Source: Deltaproteobacteria bacterium (GTDB taxonomy: Bacteria; Myxococcota_A; Polyangia; JAAYKL01). From it: a stretch of DNA of 53,408 nt. The position numbers were made by a program, and so were the translations under genes. Under the pieces are notes generated by a model, which searched no databases, was not told where the DNA came from, and saw only the letters and a list, made by a program, of their open reading frames with translations. Positions 21,354-31,506 of this stretch are shown one piece after another (the first letter of the stretch is position 1; each line of letters starts with the position of its first letter). The DNA lies in contig JAFGQN010000011.1 of NCBI GenBank assembly GCA_016935665.1, forward strand, positions 1 to 53,408, read 5' to 3'.

Positions 21354-21638
21354 ATGCAAACCATCTCAATAGTGGAACCTTTAACTGTGTTAAATATCCG
21401 TTCCGCACATAAAATCATCAGCGATGCCGTCGCGAAAAACACGGATGGCGTTGTTGTTGACTTGAAGGATGTAAGCGATTGTGACACCAGCGGGGTACAA
21501 CTCGTCATCGCAGTATGGAAATACGCAGCAAACAAAAATCGGAAAATCGATTTTAAAAACATTTCAGACGCAGTGGCGAACGCTTTTTCAATTGTTGGGA
21601 TAGACGACATTAATGACTTTTTTAGCGCGAAGGAGTGA
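21354..21638 (+). CDS. STAS-domain protein of the chemosensory operon
   Basis: The 94-residue protein is one STAS domain of the anti-sigma-factor-antagonist type, cytoplasmic. It has the alternating beta/alpha pattern and the loop DCDTSGVQLV, which corresponds to the phosphorylatable Ser/Thr-Gly loop of SpoIIAA. A good AAAGGAG ribosome site precedes the ATG. It heads the cheY-cheA-mcp-cheW-cheR-cheB cluster. Single STAS proteins open several deltaproteobacterial chemosensory operons, where their role is unclear; no anti-sigma kinase is encoded in the window, so a partner within the receptor array or CheA is only inference. Confidence 0.85.
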   Translation: MQTISIVEPLTVLNIRSAHKIISDAVAKNTDGVVVDLKDVSDCDTSGVQLVIAVWKYAANKNRKIDFKNISDAVANAFSIVGIDDINDFFSAKE

Positions 21639-21646
21639 GGTGGAAA

Positions 21647-22012
21647 ATGACGAAAACGATCATGACCGCTGACGATTCCGCAAGCATGCGGCAGATGATA
21701 ACGTTTACGTTGAAGCAGGCCGGCTACGACGTGGTGGAAGCAGAGGATGGCAAAGATGCGTTGTCAAAAGCGGAATCGGGCAGCATCGACATGCTGATCA
21801 CGGACTTGAATATGCCCAATATGAATGGCATGGAGCTGATTCATGCCATACGCCAGATAGAAAAGTACAAGTTTATTCCTATCATTATGCTGACCACTGA
21901 ATCCGACGCGGAAAAAAAACAGCAGGGCAAACTGGCTGGCGCCACCGGATGGTTGGTGAAGCCGTTTCAGCCACCACAACTGACGGCTGTGATAAAAAAA
22001 GTGTTGCGCTAA
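21647..22012 (+). CDS. cheY: CheY-type response regulator
   Basis: A single receiver domain of 121 residues. The phospho-acceptor is Asp53 (ITDLNMPNMNG), the acidic pocket is TADDS near the start, and Lys in WLVKPFQPPQ is the conserved Lys. Receiver-only output fits a CheY that binds the flagellar motor or another effector. A GTG at 21635 in frame is possible, but the ATG at 21647 has GAGGTGG before it and starts at the family's usual position. The gene lies 8 bp after the STAS gene and is followed at once by cheA. Confidence 0.93.
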   Translation: MTKTIMTADDSASMRQMITFTLKQAGYDVVEAEDGKDALSKAESGSIDMLITDLNMPNMNGMELIHAIRQIEKYKFIPIIMLTTESDAEKKQQGKLAGATGWLVKPFQPPQLTAVIKKVLR

Positions 22013-22028
22013 AATGAAAGGCACTGGC

Positions 22029-24140
22029 ATGAACTCGCCGCAAAGTTTTAAAGATGCGTTTATTGCAGAAGCGGAAGATCTATTGGTAGAAATAGAGGAA
22101 TGTGTTCTGGACATTGAAACCAATCCGGAAGACATGGATGCTATTAATCGCCTGTTCCGCGCGATGCACACCATAAAAGGCTCCGGAGCCATGTTTGGCT
22201 TTGAAGACATTGCATCCTTCACCCATCATGTGGAAACGGCACTCGACTTTGTGCGTGAAGGCAAGCTGAAAATCTCAACCAAATTGATTAACATGGTTCT
22301 CAAGTCCAGAGACCATATTAAAGCAATGCTGGAACATTCGCAAGGCGGCCCCGTTGTTCGTGCATCGCAGACAGAAGACCTCATTAAGGTAATCGAGTCT
22401 TTGATTCCCAACAAACTGAAGAATCAACCACCCCGGGAAACCATAGTTCCAAGCATGCTTCCCAAAACGCCAACTCCTGTGGAAAAAGTGTTTCGAATCA
22501 GTGTCAAACCTAACGAGAATATCTTTTCATTTGGAATGGATCCGGCACTATTGGTGGAGGAGCTGCGTCAACTGGGGGAATGCACGGTGACGCCGTATAC
22601 CGGAAGCATCCCCACACTGGACCAAATTGCCCCGGTGTCCTGTTATATCCACTGGGACATCATCCTTTTTACCAATTTTGATGAAAACGCTGTGAGGGAT
22701 GTATTCATTTTCGTCGAAGACGAGTGCGAAACCAAAATTCTGGATATTTCAGACAACCGGGACGATATTCCAAAAGTTGGGGAAATTCTTGTCAGCAAAG
22801 GCGATACCACGAAGGAACAGGTGGAAGATGCGCTCAGAAGACAGAGCAGAATTGGCGATCTGTTGGCGCAGACCAGCGGCATCCCAAAAGAACGAATAAA
22901 GTCGGCATTGGCGGAACAAAAAACACTGGAAAGAAAGAAAGCCGCCAGCCAGCAGGAAACAGTGAAAGTGGCCGCTGAAAAACTGGATGCACTGGTAAAT
23001 CTGGTTGGGGAGCTGGTAATTGTCCAGGCGCAGCTAAGCAGCATCTCAAGACACGTGAACGCGCCTCCGCTTCAGACATCCGTTGAAGAAATAGAACGAC
23101 TGATTAGCGAACTTCGGGATGTAGCGCTGAATGTGCGCATGATGCCCATCGGAACCACTTTTGCCAAATTTCGGCGGCTGGTTCGGGATTTGTCTTCAGA
23201 ACTGGGCAAGGAAATCAAGCTGGAAACCGAAGGTGCTGAAACTGAAATGGACAAAACCGTTTTGGATAAACTGGGAGACCCATTGGTGCATCTGATACGC
23301 AACAGTATTGACCACGGCGTTGAATCGCCTGATGTGCGTCTGGCATCCGGAAAACCATCGACGGGAACCATTCGGTTGGCTGCCCAGCACCGTGGCGCGA
23401 AAGTGGTCATTTCCATCACGGATGACGGCAAAGGGCTGGATGTAGACAAAATCTTAAAAAAAGCCCAGGAGCGGCAACTCATTCCCAAAGACGCGGATTT
23501 GTCGGAAAGAGAAATTTACAATCTCATTATGGCGCCGGGATTCTCAACCGCCGAACAAGTATCCCAGGTTTCCGGTCGCGGTGTGGGAATGGATGTAGTA
23601 AAAAAACAGATTGAGGCGCTTCGGGGCAGTGTGTCGATACAAAGCGACACAGGCAAAGGCACGCATATCGAGCTGTCCCTGCCACTCACACTGGCAATCA
23701 TTGATGGTCTTTTAGTGGAGGTAGATGAGGACAAATACGTTATCCCGGTGAACTCAGTGGAAGAATGCCTTGAATTAACCGAATCCAGCAAGGCAATGGA
23801 TAAGTCCAGAAATCTTTTGAAGGTTCGCGGAGAACTTGTGCCGTTTGTTCGGTTGCGCGAAGTTTTTGGTATCAAGACAAAAGAGTCCAAACTGGAAGAA
23901 GCCGTTGTGGTGGAGATGGGAGACTCCCGCATTGGCATCGTTGTGGACAGAATCGTGGGCGATCACCAGACGGTTATCAAATCTCTGGGCCATTTATATC
24001 GAAATGTGCAGGGCGTTTCTGGTGCAACCATTATGGGCGACGGGAATGTTGCCCTGATTGTGGATATTCCAAGTCTGGCGTCCATCGCAAACATTGATGA
24101 ACAACAACATTTGCAACAGAATCGATCAGTAATCCAATAA
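22029..24140 (+). CDS. cheA: Chemotaxis sensor kinase CheA
   Basis: CheA autophosphorylates on His and passes phosphate to CheY and CheB. I chose the ATG at 22029 (703 residues) because AAAGG stands 7 nt upstream; an ATG at 22014 lacks a site. Order: Hpt domain with His47 ([10 protein letters not shown]); a P2-like segment of the deltaproteobacterial type ([17 protein letters not shown] to [10 protein letters not shown]); a [20 protein letters not shown] stretch; dimerisation helices ([19 protein letters not shown]); the HATPase domain with [18 protein letters not shown] and GRGVGMDVV; and a C-terminal CheW-like domain. All catalytic boxes are intact. It lies between cheY and the receptor gene. 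Confidence 0.95.
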   Translation: MNSPQSFKDAFIAEAEDLLVEIEECVLDIETNPEDMDAINRLFRAMHTIKGSGAMFGFEDIASFTHHVETALDFVREGKLKISTKLINMVLKSRDHIKAMLEHSQGGPVVRASQTEDLIKVIESLIPNKLKNQPPRETIVPSMLPKTPTPVEKVFRISVKPNENIFSFGMDPALLVEELRQLGECTVTPYTGSIPTLDQIAPVSCYIHWDIILFTNFDENAVRDVFIFVEDECETKILDISDNRDDIPKVGEILVSKGDTTKEQVEDALRRQSRIGDLLAQTSGIPKERIKSALAEQKTLERKKAASQQETVKVAAEKLDALVNLVGELVIVQAQLSSISRHVNAPPLQTSVEEIERLISELRDVALNVRMMPIGTTFAKFRRLVRDLSSELGKEIKLETEGAETEMDKTVLDKLGDPLVHLIRNSIDHGVESPDVRLASGKPSTGTIRLAAQHRGAKVVISITDDGKGLDVDKILKKAQERQLIPKDADLSEREIYNLIMAPGFSTAEQVSQVSGRGVGMDVVKKQIEALRGSVSIQSDTGKGTHIELSLPLTLAIIDGLLVEVDEDKYVIPVNSVEECLELTESSKAMDKSRNLLKVRGELVPFVRLREVFGIKTKESKLEEAVVVEMGDSRIGIVVDRIVGDHQTVIKSLGHLYRNVQGVSGATIMGDGNVALIVDIPSLASIANIDEQQHLQQNRSVIQ

Positions 24141-24153
24141 AGGGGGAAAAGGC

Positions 24154-26565
24154 ATGAAAAATAAATTAGATTCAGTTTCAAATCCAACCACAGAAGGAGA
24201 CGGTTTTTCGCTGAGTTCGGTGCAGAAGTGGTTAAAAAATGTGCCCATCGCCATGAAGATTTCAGGAATGGGGCTTGCAATAGCGGCAATGTTTATCGTT
24301 TTTATTTTTGGATGGGTTCTGCCATCGGCTAAAGACGGTATGTTGGACAAAAAGAAAAATAAAATTCAGGAACAGACACAGCTGGCATACAGCATCGCAG
24401 AGAGTTACTACGAACGCGCAAAGAAAGGCGAAATGACCGAAGACGAGGCAAAAAGGGCGGCCAGCGAACAGATAGGCGCATTGCGTTACGGCCCAACCAA
24501 CAAAGACTATTTCTGGATAAATGACACACGCCCGTACATGGTCATGCATCCTTTTTCACCCCAGCTCAATGGCACCGATCTGTCTGGCAAAGTCGATTCC
24601 AGCGGCAAATACATGTTTAAGGATTTCGCAAAGGTGGCAAAGGAGAAAGGGGGGGGATTTTCGGAGTACATGTGGCAGTATCTGGATCAAAAAGATAGGA
24701 TTGTCCCAAAAATATCCCATATCGCCTATTTCAAACCATGGGATTGGTGTATTGGCACAGGGATGTACATAGAAGATATCAATGAGGAGATGGCGGCATG
24801 GGCCAACAGTCTCATCTGGATAATATCGCTAATATCCATCATTGCAGTTGTTGCCGCTTTCCTGATGGCTTCCACCATCGCCAAAAGAATAAAACAGGCA
24901 GCAAAGGCGATGAACGCTGTGGCCGTTGGCAATATGGACTACAAACTGACGACGGACAACGACGATGAAATTGGTTCGATGATTAAGTCGTTCAACAAGG
25001 TGGTCGGCAGCATCAGGGAAATCATAGCGGCCATCACACAGAATACCGTTGATATTCAACACGGGCACCTCACCATGCGCGCGGACGATTCCCCATATGA
25101 AGGTGGCTGGAAAAATCTGGTTGCAGGCATAAATACACTCAGCGACGCCCTGGTTGGACACATCGCGCAGATTCCGTCTCCGGTATGGGTTTTGGATAAG
25201 AACGCCAAAGTCATTTTTGCAAACGACATTATGCTGGAGTTACTTGGAACCACTCAAAAAGAGATACTTGGGACAAAATACAACCGCCATTTCCAGGCTG
25301 GCAGTTATTCTGAAAATATCGATGTTGTGGGGACAGCGTTGCAGTCCGGGCAATCCGAATCAGGCAGGGGCGAAATCATAGTGAAGGGCCGCAAATTTGA
25401 CATGAATTTTGTAGCGTCCCCCATATTTGACGAAAAAAACGACCCCATTGGCGTTGTTGAATTTGTTGTGGATCAGACAGAAATTAAAAATGCCGCTCGT
25501 CGAACGGAAAAACAGGCGGAATACCAATCCGCGCAGGTTGCGACACTGCTGAAGGTGCTTGACGAAATTTCAAAAGGAAATCTACTCGTCTCAATGACCG
25601 TGGGCGAGCACGATGAAGACACGCAGGATATCGCCGCAAACTTCACAGCAATAAAGAGCACTATCGATTCAATGCTGAAAAATCTCTCAACGTTCGCCAA
25701 AGAGGTTCAGGACGCGGCACATCAGGTTATTCTTGGATCCAATCAAACCAATATTGCCACCCAGGACATGGCTCAGGGCGCCACGGAACAGGCTGCCAGC
25801 ATAGAAGAAATTTCCAGTTCCATGGAGCAGATGAGCAGTACGGTCAAACAGAATGCAGACAACGCACAGCACACAGCGACCATTGCGGAGAAAGCGGCAG
25901 ATGACGCCATAAAAGGGGGTGAAGCCGTTGAAGAGACCCTGACGGCAATGACCAATATTGCGGAGAAAATCACAATCATCGAAGAGATTGCCCGACAAAC
26001 CAATATGTTGGCGCTGAATGCGGCCATTGAAGCGGCCCGGGCAGGCGAACATGGCAAAGGGTTTGCTGTTGTTGCAGCGGAAGTCCGCAAGCTGGCGGAA
26101 AGAAGTCAAATAGCCGCACAGGAAATTGGCGTTCTTTCTTCGTCCAGTTTACAGGTATCGGAGCAGGCAGGCGCGCTCCTCAAGGAGATAGTGCCGGTCA
26201 TTCAGCGGACCAGTGAACTGGTGAAGGAAATCAACGCGTCGTCATCTGAACAGGCATCTGGTATTGATCAAACCACCCACGCAATTCATCAGCTGGATCA
26301 GGTCATTCAGAAAAACGCCGCCGGCGCGGAAGAAATGACAGCGACCAGCAGTGAACTGCAGGACCAGGCGGAACACCTGGCGGAATCGGCATCATTCTTT
26401 AAAATTTCGGACGAACCTTCCAGTAAACGTCGCGGGAAACAGGTTCGGAGTCCAAAGGCGACGCCAGGGACGTCCGGGAACGAACCCAGTCGAAAAAGTG
26501 GGTCAAGGGGAATTGAGTTAAGTCTGAAATCAGATGACGAAGAAGACAGTTTTGAAAGGTTCTAG
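24154..26565 (+). CDS. Cache-HAMP-PAS methyl-accepting chemotaxis receptor
   Basis: The 803-residue receptor has a first TM helix ([17 protein letters not shown], near residue 45), a periplasmic single Cache_2-type domain ([16 protein letters not shown]), a second TM ([20 protein letters not shown] near 215), a HAMP domain, a PAS domain ([18 protein letters not shown]), and a signalling region with the canonical hairpin tip [20 protein letters not shown]. Cache_2 domains often sense small organic acids. The signalling domain is followed by ~50 basic, Ser-rich residues and an acidic tail ending DSFERF. That tail fits a CheR/CheB tether (see finding). The gene starts 13 bp after cheA. Confidence 0.95.
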   Translation: MKNKLDSVSNPTTEGDGFSLSSVQKWLKNVPIAMKISGMGLAIAAMFIVFIFGWVLPSAKDGMLDKKKNKIQEQTQLAYSIAESYYERAKKGEMTEDEAKRAASEQIGALRYGPTNKDYFWINDTRPYMVMHPFSPQLNGTDLSGKVDSSGKYMFKDFAKVAKEKGGGFSEYMWQYLDQKDRIVPKISHIAYFKPWDWCIGTGMYIEDINEEMAAWANSLIWIISLISIIAVVAAFLMASTIAKRIKQAAKAMNAVAVGNMDYKLTTDNDDEIGSMIKSFNKVVGSIREIIAAITQNTVDIQHGHLTMRADDSPYEGGWKNLVAGINTLSDALVGHIAQIPSPVWVLDKNAKVIFANDIMLELLGTTQKEILGTKYNRHFQAGSYSENIDVVGTALQSGQSESGRGEIIVKGRKFDMNFVASPIFDEKNDPIGVVEFVVDQTEIKNAARRTEKQAEYQSAQVATLLKVLDEISKGNLLVSMTVGEHDEDTQDIAANFTAIKSTIDSMLKNLSTFAKEVQDAAHQVILGSNQTNIATQDMAQGATEQAASIEEISSSMEQMSSTVKQNADNAQHTATIAEKAADDAIKGGEAVEETLTAMTNIAEKITIIEEIARQTNMLALNAAIEAARAGEHGKGFAVVAAEVRKLAERSQIAAQEIGVLSSSSLQVSEQAGALLKEIVPVIQRTSELVKEINASSSEQASGIDQTTHAIHQLDQVIQKNAAGAEEMTATSSELQDQAEHLAESASFFKISDEPSSKRRGKQVRSPKATPGTSGNEPSRKSGSRGIELSLKSDDEEDSFERF

Positions 26566-26569
26566 CATC

Positions 26570-27112
26570 ATGGGTGATATCAGTTTAAACACAAATCAAT
26601 ACCTGACATTCAGATTAGGGCAGGAACATTTCGCACTGGAAATATCACGAGTGCGGGAAGTGCTGGACTATATCCACATCACCAGGGTTCCCCGTACCCC
26701 GGACTTTATGTTGGGAGTTATCAACCTGCGAGGCAATGTTGTACCGGTGATAGACCTCCATCTCAATCTGGGGATGGAGCCAGAGGACCGAACAGTGAAC
26801 ACGTGTATCGTGATTGTGGAGATTGACCTCGGCCATGAACTTCTGCAGCTTGGAGCTCTCGCGGATTCTGTAGAGGAAGTGGTGGAAATTGATTCCGACA
26901 AAATCAGCCCGCCTCCCAGACTGGGTATCCGACTGAATACGGAATTCATAAAGGGGATGGGAAAACGGAATGATGATTTCGTCATCATACTCGACATGGA
27001 CAAAGTGCTTACCGCGGAGGAAATCGAAGAGGTGGAGATTGCCGCCTCGGTGGTCCCCACAGATTTGCTGGAAAAAGGAAGTGGCGGCGCGGAATCGGAA
27101 AATAGTGTGTAG
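26570..27112 (+). CDS. cheW: CheW coupling protein
   Basis: A 180-residue CheW domain protein that links CheA to receptors. Motifs include YLTFRLGQEHFALEISRVREV and PDFMLGVINLRGNVVPVIDL, the standard CheW signature. I start at the ATG at 26570, 4 bp after the receptor stop; a 12-codon in-frame extension to 26534 would overlap the receptor and has no support. AAAGG stands 10 nt upstream. The C-terminus has an extra ~20 residues (PTDLLEKGSGGAESENSV) beyond the fold. Confidence 0.93.
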   Translation: MGDISLNTNQYLTFRLGQEHFALEISRVREVLDYIHITRVPRTPDFMLGVINLRGNVVPVIDLHLNLGMEPEDRTVNTCIVIVEIDLGHELLQLGALADSVEEVVEIDSDKISPPPRLGIRLNTEFIKGMGKRNDDFVIILDMDKVLTAEEIEEVEIAASVVPTDLLEKGSGGAESENSV

Positions 27113-27117
27113 CAGTG

Positions 27118-27972
27118 ATGCAAGAGGGAATTCCAGAGGAACAGCTTCTTTCTCCGGCGTTATTTGCCCATTTTCAAAAACTGATTTACAAATCCTGCGG
27201 TATTTCGCTGGCGGATAGCAAACGAACAATGCTGTCGGTTCGATTATCTAAAAGATTGTCGGCCCTTCAGCTGCAGACGTTTGAGGAATACCTGGAGTAT
27301 GTCGGCAACGTTTCCCATATCGATAATGAATTCCTCGAATTCCTGAATGTAGTGACCACGAACAAAACCGATTTTTACAGGGAAAGGCATCACTTCGAAT
27401 TCCTGACCAACGACATAATTCCGGAACTTCTGGCGCGCAAACAAATTTCCAAAGACAAACCTCTTCGCATATGGAGTGCCGGTTGTTCATCTGGTGAGGA
27501 GCCCTACACCATCGCCATGGAAGTGGCCGAAATTCTGGGACTGGACAGTGGCGCATTTGAAGTTCTGGCCACAGATATCTCCACCCGTGTGTTGAACCAG
27601 GCCATTGGTGGTGTTTACGCAGAGGAAAGTATTGCCCCTATTCCCGAAAAGCTCCGGCACAAATACCTGATGCGCGGCAAAGGGAAATACAGCGGACGCT
27701 ATAAAGTGGTACCGGAAATCCAGACGCATGTCCGGTTCAGTCGTCTTAACTTCACTGCGGCCAATTACAATATCACGGAGCAGATGCACGTTATTTTTTG
27801 TCGTAATGTCCTGATTTATTTTGATGTTAAGACCAAAGCCTACATCCTGAATAAAATTTGTGACCAGTTGGTCTCACACGGACACCTTTTCATAGGTCAT
27901 TCCGAAACGTTGGTACCGCAGGAATACCGTCTGGAACGCGTGCTTCCCACGGTGTACCAGAACATAAGGTAA
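27118..27972 (+). CDS. cheR: Chemotaxis protein methyltransferase CheR
   Basis: CheR methylates receptor glutamates using S-adenosylmethionine. The 284-residue protein has the N-terminal helical domain (FAHFQKLIYKSCGISLADSK, KRLSAL), the catalytic start TTNKTDFYRERHHFEFL, the SAM motif IWSAGCSSGEEPYTIAM, and IFCRNVLIYFD near the end. All are standard. A GTG at 27115 precedes the ATG at 27118 and the true start could be either; there is no clear ribosome site, so it may rely on coupling with cheW, which ends 5 bp before. Confidence 0.94.
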   Translation: MQEGIPEEQLLSPALFAHFQKLIYKSCGISLADSKRTMLSVRLSKRLSALQLQTFEEYLEYVGNVSHIDNEFLEFLNVVTTNKTDFYRERHHFEFLTNDIIPELLARKQISKDKPLRIWSAGCSSGEEPYTIAMEVAEILGLDSGAFEVLATDISTRVLNQAIGGVYAEESIAPIPEKLRHKYLMRGKGKYSGRYKVVPEIQTHVRFSRLNFTAANYNITEQMHVIFCRNVLIYFDVKTKAYILNKICDQLVSHGHLFIGHSETLVPQEYRLERVLPTVYQNIR

Positions 27973-27984
27973 AAGGGGTTTACC

Positions 27985-29082
27985 ATGAAGAAGATCAAAG
28001 TATTGATCATAGATGATTCCGCAGTAGTTCGGCAAACAATGAAAGGCATTCTCGAACAGGATCCGGATATTGTCGTTATCGGTACGGCCGGAGATCCATT
28101 CATTGCCGCATCAAAACTACGTCAGGAGAGGCCGGACGTCATCACGCTGGACGTGGAGATGCCGCGGATGGATGGATTGACGTTCCTGCAAAAATTGATG
28201 CACCAGCACCCTATTCCGGTCGTTATGTGTTCAAGTCTCACCGAGCGGGGCGCCGAAACAGGCATAAAAGCGCTGGAACTGGGGGCGGTGGATATTATCA
28301 CAAAGCCCAAAATGGGAGTCCAGCAGTTTCTGGAAGAAGCCCAAATCACTATTTGCGATACAGTAAAAGCAGCTGCAGGCGTGATTCCAGGAAAACTGAA
28401 TAAACGACACTCCCATCCGGGTATTTCCGCCCTGTCGGTAAAACCAAAATTAACCGCCGATGCTGTGTTACCGGCGCCTGGCTCCCAGGCGATGATTCAA
28501 ACAACAGAGAAGGTGGTGGTGGTGGGAGCGTCCACCGGCGGCACAGAGGCGTTGCGCGTGTTCATCGAAGCGCTGCCCAGACACTCACCAGGGATTGTAG
28601 TGGTGCAGCACATGCCTGAAAAATTCACTACATCATTTGCCAAACGACTGGATTCTCTCTCGGTGGTGAATGTGAAAGAAGCACAGGACAATGATACCGT
28701 TATTCCCGGCCATGTACTCATTGCCCCTGGTGGTACGCGCCATACAATGCTAAAAAGCAGCGGGGCCAGATATTTTGTATCTCTTAAGGAAGGTCCTCTA
28801 GTGACTCGACACCGTCCATCAGTGGACGTATTATTTCGCTCAGCGGCGCGCTACGCCGGAAAAAACGCCATTGGCATTATCATGACCGGTATGGGGGATG
28901 ATGGCGCCCGGGGGATGAAGGAGATGAAGGATGCGGGCGCATACAATATCGCCCAGGATGAAAAAAGCTCCGTTGTTTTTGGTATGCCCAAAGAAGCCAT
29001 TCGCCACGGCGGAGTGGACACGGTAATTTCGCTGGATGAAATTGCCCGCCATCTTATGCAAACGTTTGAAAAGATGAAATAG
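27985..29082 (+). CDS. cheB: Chemotaxis methylesterase CheB
   Basis: CheB removes methyl groups from (and deamidates) receptors once phosphorylated by CheA. The 365 residues hold a receiver domain (Asp56 in [12 protein letters not shown]) and a C-terminal esterase domain with the triad Ser183 (GASTGGTEA), His209 (VVQHMPEKF) and Asp306 (MGDDGARGM). Both domains look intact. AAGGGG stands before the ATG. It completes the adaptation pair with cheR directly upstream. Confidence 0.95.
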   Translation: MKKIKVLIIDDSAVVRQTMKGILEQDPDIVVIGTAGDPFIAASKLRQERPDVITLDVEMPRMDGLTFLQKLMHQHPIPVVMCSSLTERGAETGIKALELGAVDIITKPKMGVQQFLEEAQITICDTVKAAAGVIPGKLNKRHSHPGISALSVKPKLTADAVLPAPGSQAMIQTTEKVVVVGASTGGTEALRVFIEALPRHSPGIVVVQHMPEKFTTSFAKRLDSLSVVNVKEAQDNDTVIPGHVLIAPGGTRHTMLKSSGARYFVSLKEGPLVTRHRPSVDVLFRSAARYAGKNAIGIIMTGMGDDGARGMKEMKDAGAYNIAQDEKSSVVFGMPKEAIRHGGVDTVISLDEIARHLMQTFEKMK

Positions 29083-29148
29083 ACTTATTTTATTTTTCCA
29101 GGATGCGCCGTTAATAACGATGGGATTCCATGCTGATTAGGGGTAAGA

Positions 29149-30918
29149 ATGTCCGAAAGTTTGACCAACAAACACAGTCTCGCACTCACCGCAACTGCCA
29201 TAATAGAGGCGATTGACAGTATCCACGCCACTATTGCCGCATTACAAACCACTAATGCGGAGGCCGAAGACAAATTTGTATCGCTGGGTACCGGTCTGCA
29301 GGAACTTTTTACGAACTCGAGCGAAATGACAAACGCGGCGGAACGGTCATTGAATACAGTATCGCAGGACAACAACATCTCGTTGATCATCAGCGGGATT
29401 TCCAATCAGATTCTAACGCGTTTCAGTCAGGCCCAGGTGAACGACCAGAAAATTCTGGAGCATGCCACCCGCACATCTGAGCTGATAAAGGATTTGATTA
29501 ATACGACACCCGAAATCCGACAGATAGATAAAGAGCTCTGGATTCTGGGGAGCAATATGGCAATTCAATCATCATGGAATATCCACACCGAAAAGATGTT
29601 CGGTGAGTATTCGGAGGAACTGAAACAATTTTCCAAAAGCATTAAAGCGGTCTTCCTTGAATTCCAGAACGACTTGAATGGAATGTACGAGAGCATTCAA
29701 AAGTTGCAGTTTTCGATTCGTTCCGAAACTCAACGTCTGGAGGATCTGATTGTCCGCTCTCAGCGAAATGTTCTGGATGCCACACAGCAATTGGAACAGC
29801 TGTTGGCAGATTCGGCAAAGAAAATTCAATTTGTAAGAGAACAATCAAGGATTATCGCCGATAAAGTCGCCCATGTCGTCACATCCATTCAGTTTAACGA
29901 CATCACCAGACAACAAATAGAGCATGTCATTGAAGCGTTGAAGGAAATTCACGGAAATGAGAAAGCGTTTGATGTATACAGATGTATGCGAATCCAATCG
30001 GCGCAGCTGAATCAGGTAGCGTCCACGCTGCACACTGCGAGAGAAACCATTTCAGCGTCATTTACAGACATCATCCGAACCGGGGAAGCAACAGCAAACC
30101 AATATCAGGCGTATGAAATCGTTGAACACGGTGACTCTCCATTTTCCAAAATAAAAGGCGCCCTCAGTGAACTGGATGAATTGCTCAAACTCTCGGCAAC
30201 ATTGAGAGAACAGACATTCGAATCCATGCAGATTGCCTCCATCGCATCAGACCGGCTGGCCTCCCATCTGGACAAAATATCGGAAATCACAGGGGAGCTG
30301 AATCTTCAGGCCATCAATGCACTGGTAATGTCCCGAAATATCGGAGATGGCGGCGCGAGTCTGGTGGCGTTGTCTAAAGAAGTACACTCTCTTTCCAAGG
30401 AATCCACAACCACTGTCGAACAGGTGGTGCATATTCTCACTGAAATCGGAAAACAAACCAGCGAATTGAGTACCCTGGCGAGTGAAGATGCAACGGATGA
30501 TCATTCCTTTGGTGTTCTGAAGGGATTTGAGCAGATTGATGAAATAAGCAGTATGTACTATGGCGCGGTAATGGATACAGCGAGTCGATGCAGTCGGCTT
30601 CAGCAACAGGCATTGCAGACACGGGAAAAGTCCGAATTTATCCAGGAGTTAAGCTCCAGATTCAGAAATATTCACCTCGATATGGAAAGATCTGCAGAGC
30701 TTCTGTCTGAACACGTGGTTCTCGAAGAGGATGTGCAATCGAATCTCCGCGACCGATATACCATGGAGAGCGAACGACAAGTGCACGACAGAGTTCACGG
30801 GGAACTTACTGGAACGTTTAGAATCCCCCAGGATACGCAATCCGTGAATTCCACCACGCTGTCCTCCGCAGCCGCAGCCTCGGGCGACGATGAGTTAGGC
30901 GATTTTGAGCTTTTCTGA
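29149..30918 (+). CDS. Soluble receptor-like chemotaxis protein with CheZ-like motif
   Basis: The 589-residue protein has no TM helix or signal peptide and is almost entirely predicted coiled-coil/helix. Near residue 384 the segment LNLQAINALVMSR resembles the receptor hairpin tip ([14 protein letters not shown]), followed by LVALSKEVHSLSKES in place of [15 protein letters not shown], so it is a degenerate signalling domain. Near 246-258, SIQFNDITRQQIEHV resembles the CheZ catalytic helix (F-Q-D-L-T-G-Q), with Asp251 and Gln255 in D-x-x-x-Q spacing. The tail is acidic and ends GDFELF, like the preceding receptor. It is the last gene of the operon, which has no separate CheZ, CheC or CheX. I infer a cytoplasmic signalling or CheY-P phosphatase role. 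Confidence 0.7.
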   Translation: MSESLTNKHSLALTATAIIEAIDSIHATIAALQTTNAEAEDKFVSLGTGLQELFTNSSEMTNAAERSLNTVSQDNNISLIISGISNQILTRFSQAQVNDQKILEHATRTSELIKDLINTTPEIRQIDKELWILGSNMAIQSSWNIHTEKMFGEYSEELKQFSKSIKAVFLEFQNDLNGMYESIQKLQFSIRSETQRLEDLIVRSQRNVLDATQQLEQLLADSAKKIQFVREQSRIIADKVAHVVTSIQFNDITRQQIEHVIEALKEIHGNEKAFDVYRCMRIQSAQLNQVASTLHTARETISASFTDIIRTGEATANQYQAYEIVEHGDSPFSKIKGALSELDELLKLSATLREQTFESMQIASIASDRLASHLDKISEITGELNLQAINALVMSRNIGDGGASLVALSKEVHSLSKESTTTVEQVVHILTEIGKQTSELSTLASEDATDDHSFGVLKGFEQIDEISSMYYGAVMDTASRCSRLQQQALQTREKSEFIQELSSRFRNIHLDMERSAELLSEHVVLEEDVQSNLRDRYTMESERQVHDRVHGELTGTFRIPQDTQSVNSTTLSSAAAASGDDELGDFELF

Positions 30919-31042
30919 TGAATCCGCAGGATGAATGCCATCACACCCAATCTGATAGCGACACCACGGATCGCAGTCCGAGCAGTGTGGCCATCCCTGC
31001 AAACAGCGTCAAACTCAGTGCAGGCAATACCGCACCATCCAT

Positions 31043-31444
31043 TTATTGCGAGTTCTCCCGATAACCCAGTGCCACCAACACACACGAACCGTCGGCGATA
31101 ACATTCGCTCCGGCATCCACTGCAAGTCGAATGGCCTCCGGATGTTCCGCACCAGGTTGCATCCAGATATTCTTAATATTTCTGCGAAGCGCTTCCCGAA
31201 CTATCTGAAGCGTCACCGTGGGCGGGGTTACCACGGAGATGGCATTCACATCATCCGGGAGATCCGCCACGCTGGCAAACGCTGGCAATCCCTCAATCTC
31301 TGGCATCTGGGGGTTCAACGGATGTACTGTCCTGCTGTTCTGTTTGTACGCTCGAACCACCTTGTTGCCATACTTGGCGCGGTTGGCCGAAGCGCCGGCA
31401 ACAGCAAAAACGTTATTCTGTAAAAACTGTTCTATATCGTTCAT
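31043..31444 (-). CDS. CoA-binding-domain protein (YccU type)
   Basis: A 133-residue protein made of one CoA_binding (Rossmann-like) domain of the succinyl-CoA-synthetase alpha-subunit type. Features: FAVAGASANRAKYGNKVVRAY at the start, VHPLNPQMPEIEGLPAFASVADLP, VDAISVVTPP-like segment and IWMQPGAEHPEA, which replaces the phospho-His region of succinyl-CoA synthetase with the YccU pattern. The relatives bind CoA or nucleotides, but function is unknown. Cytoplasmic. It is downstream of truD on the same strand (62 bp gap). Confidence 0.85.
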   Translation of the reverse strand: MNDIEQFLQNNVFAVAGASANRAKYGNKVVRAYKQNSRTVHPLNPQMPEIEGLPAFASVADLPDDVNAISVVTPPTVTLQIVREALRRNIKNIWMQPGAEHPEAIRLAVDAGANVIADGSCVLVALGYRENSQ

Positions 31445-31506
31445 CCACTATACTCTACTCCCTGGCATACCCCCTTTCGGGCGATCACCATGCGAACATA
31501 TCTGTT

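Noticed and set aside
22014-22028. Alternative ATG start of cheA
   Set aside because: No ribosome site; AAAGG before 22029 is better. It remains possible.
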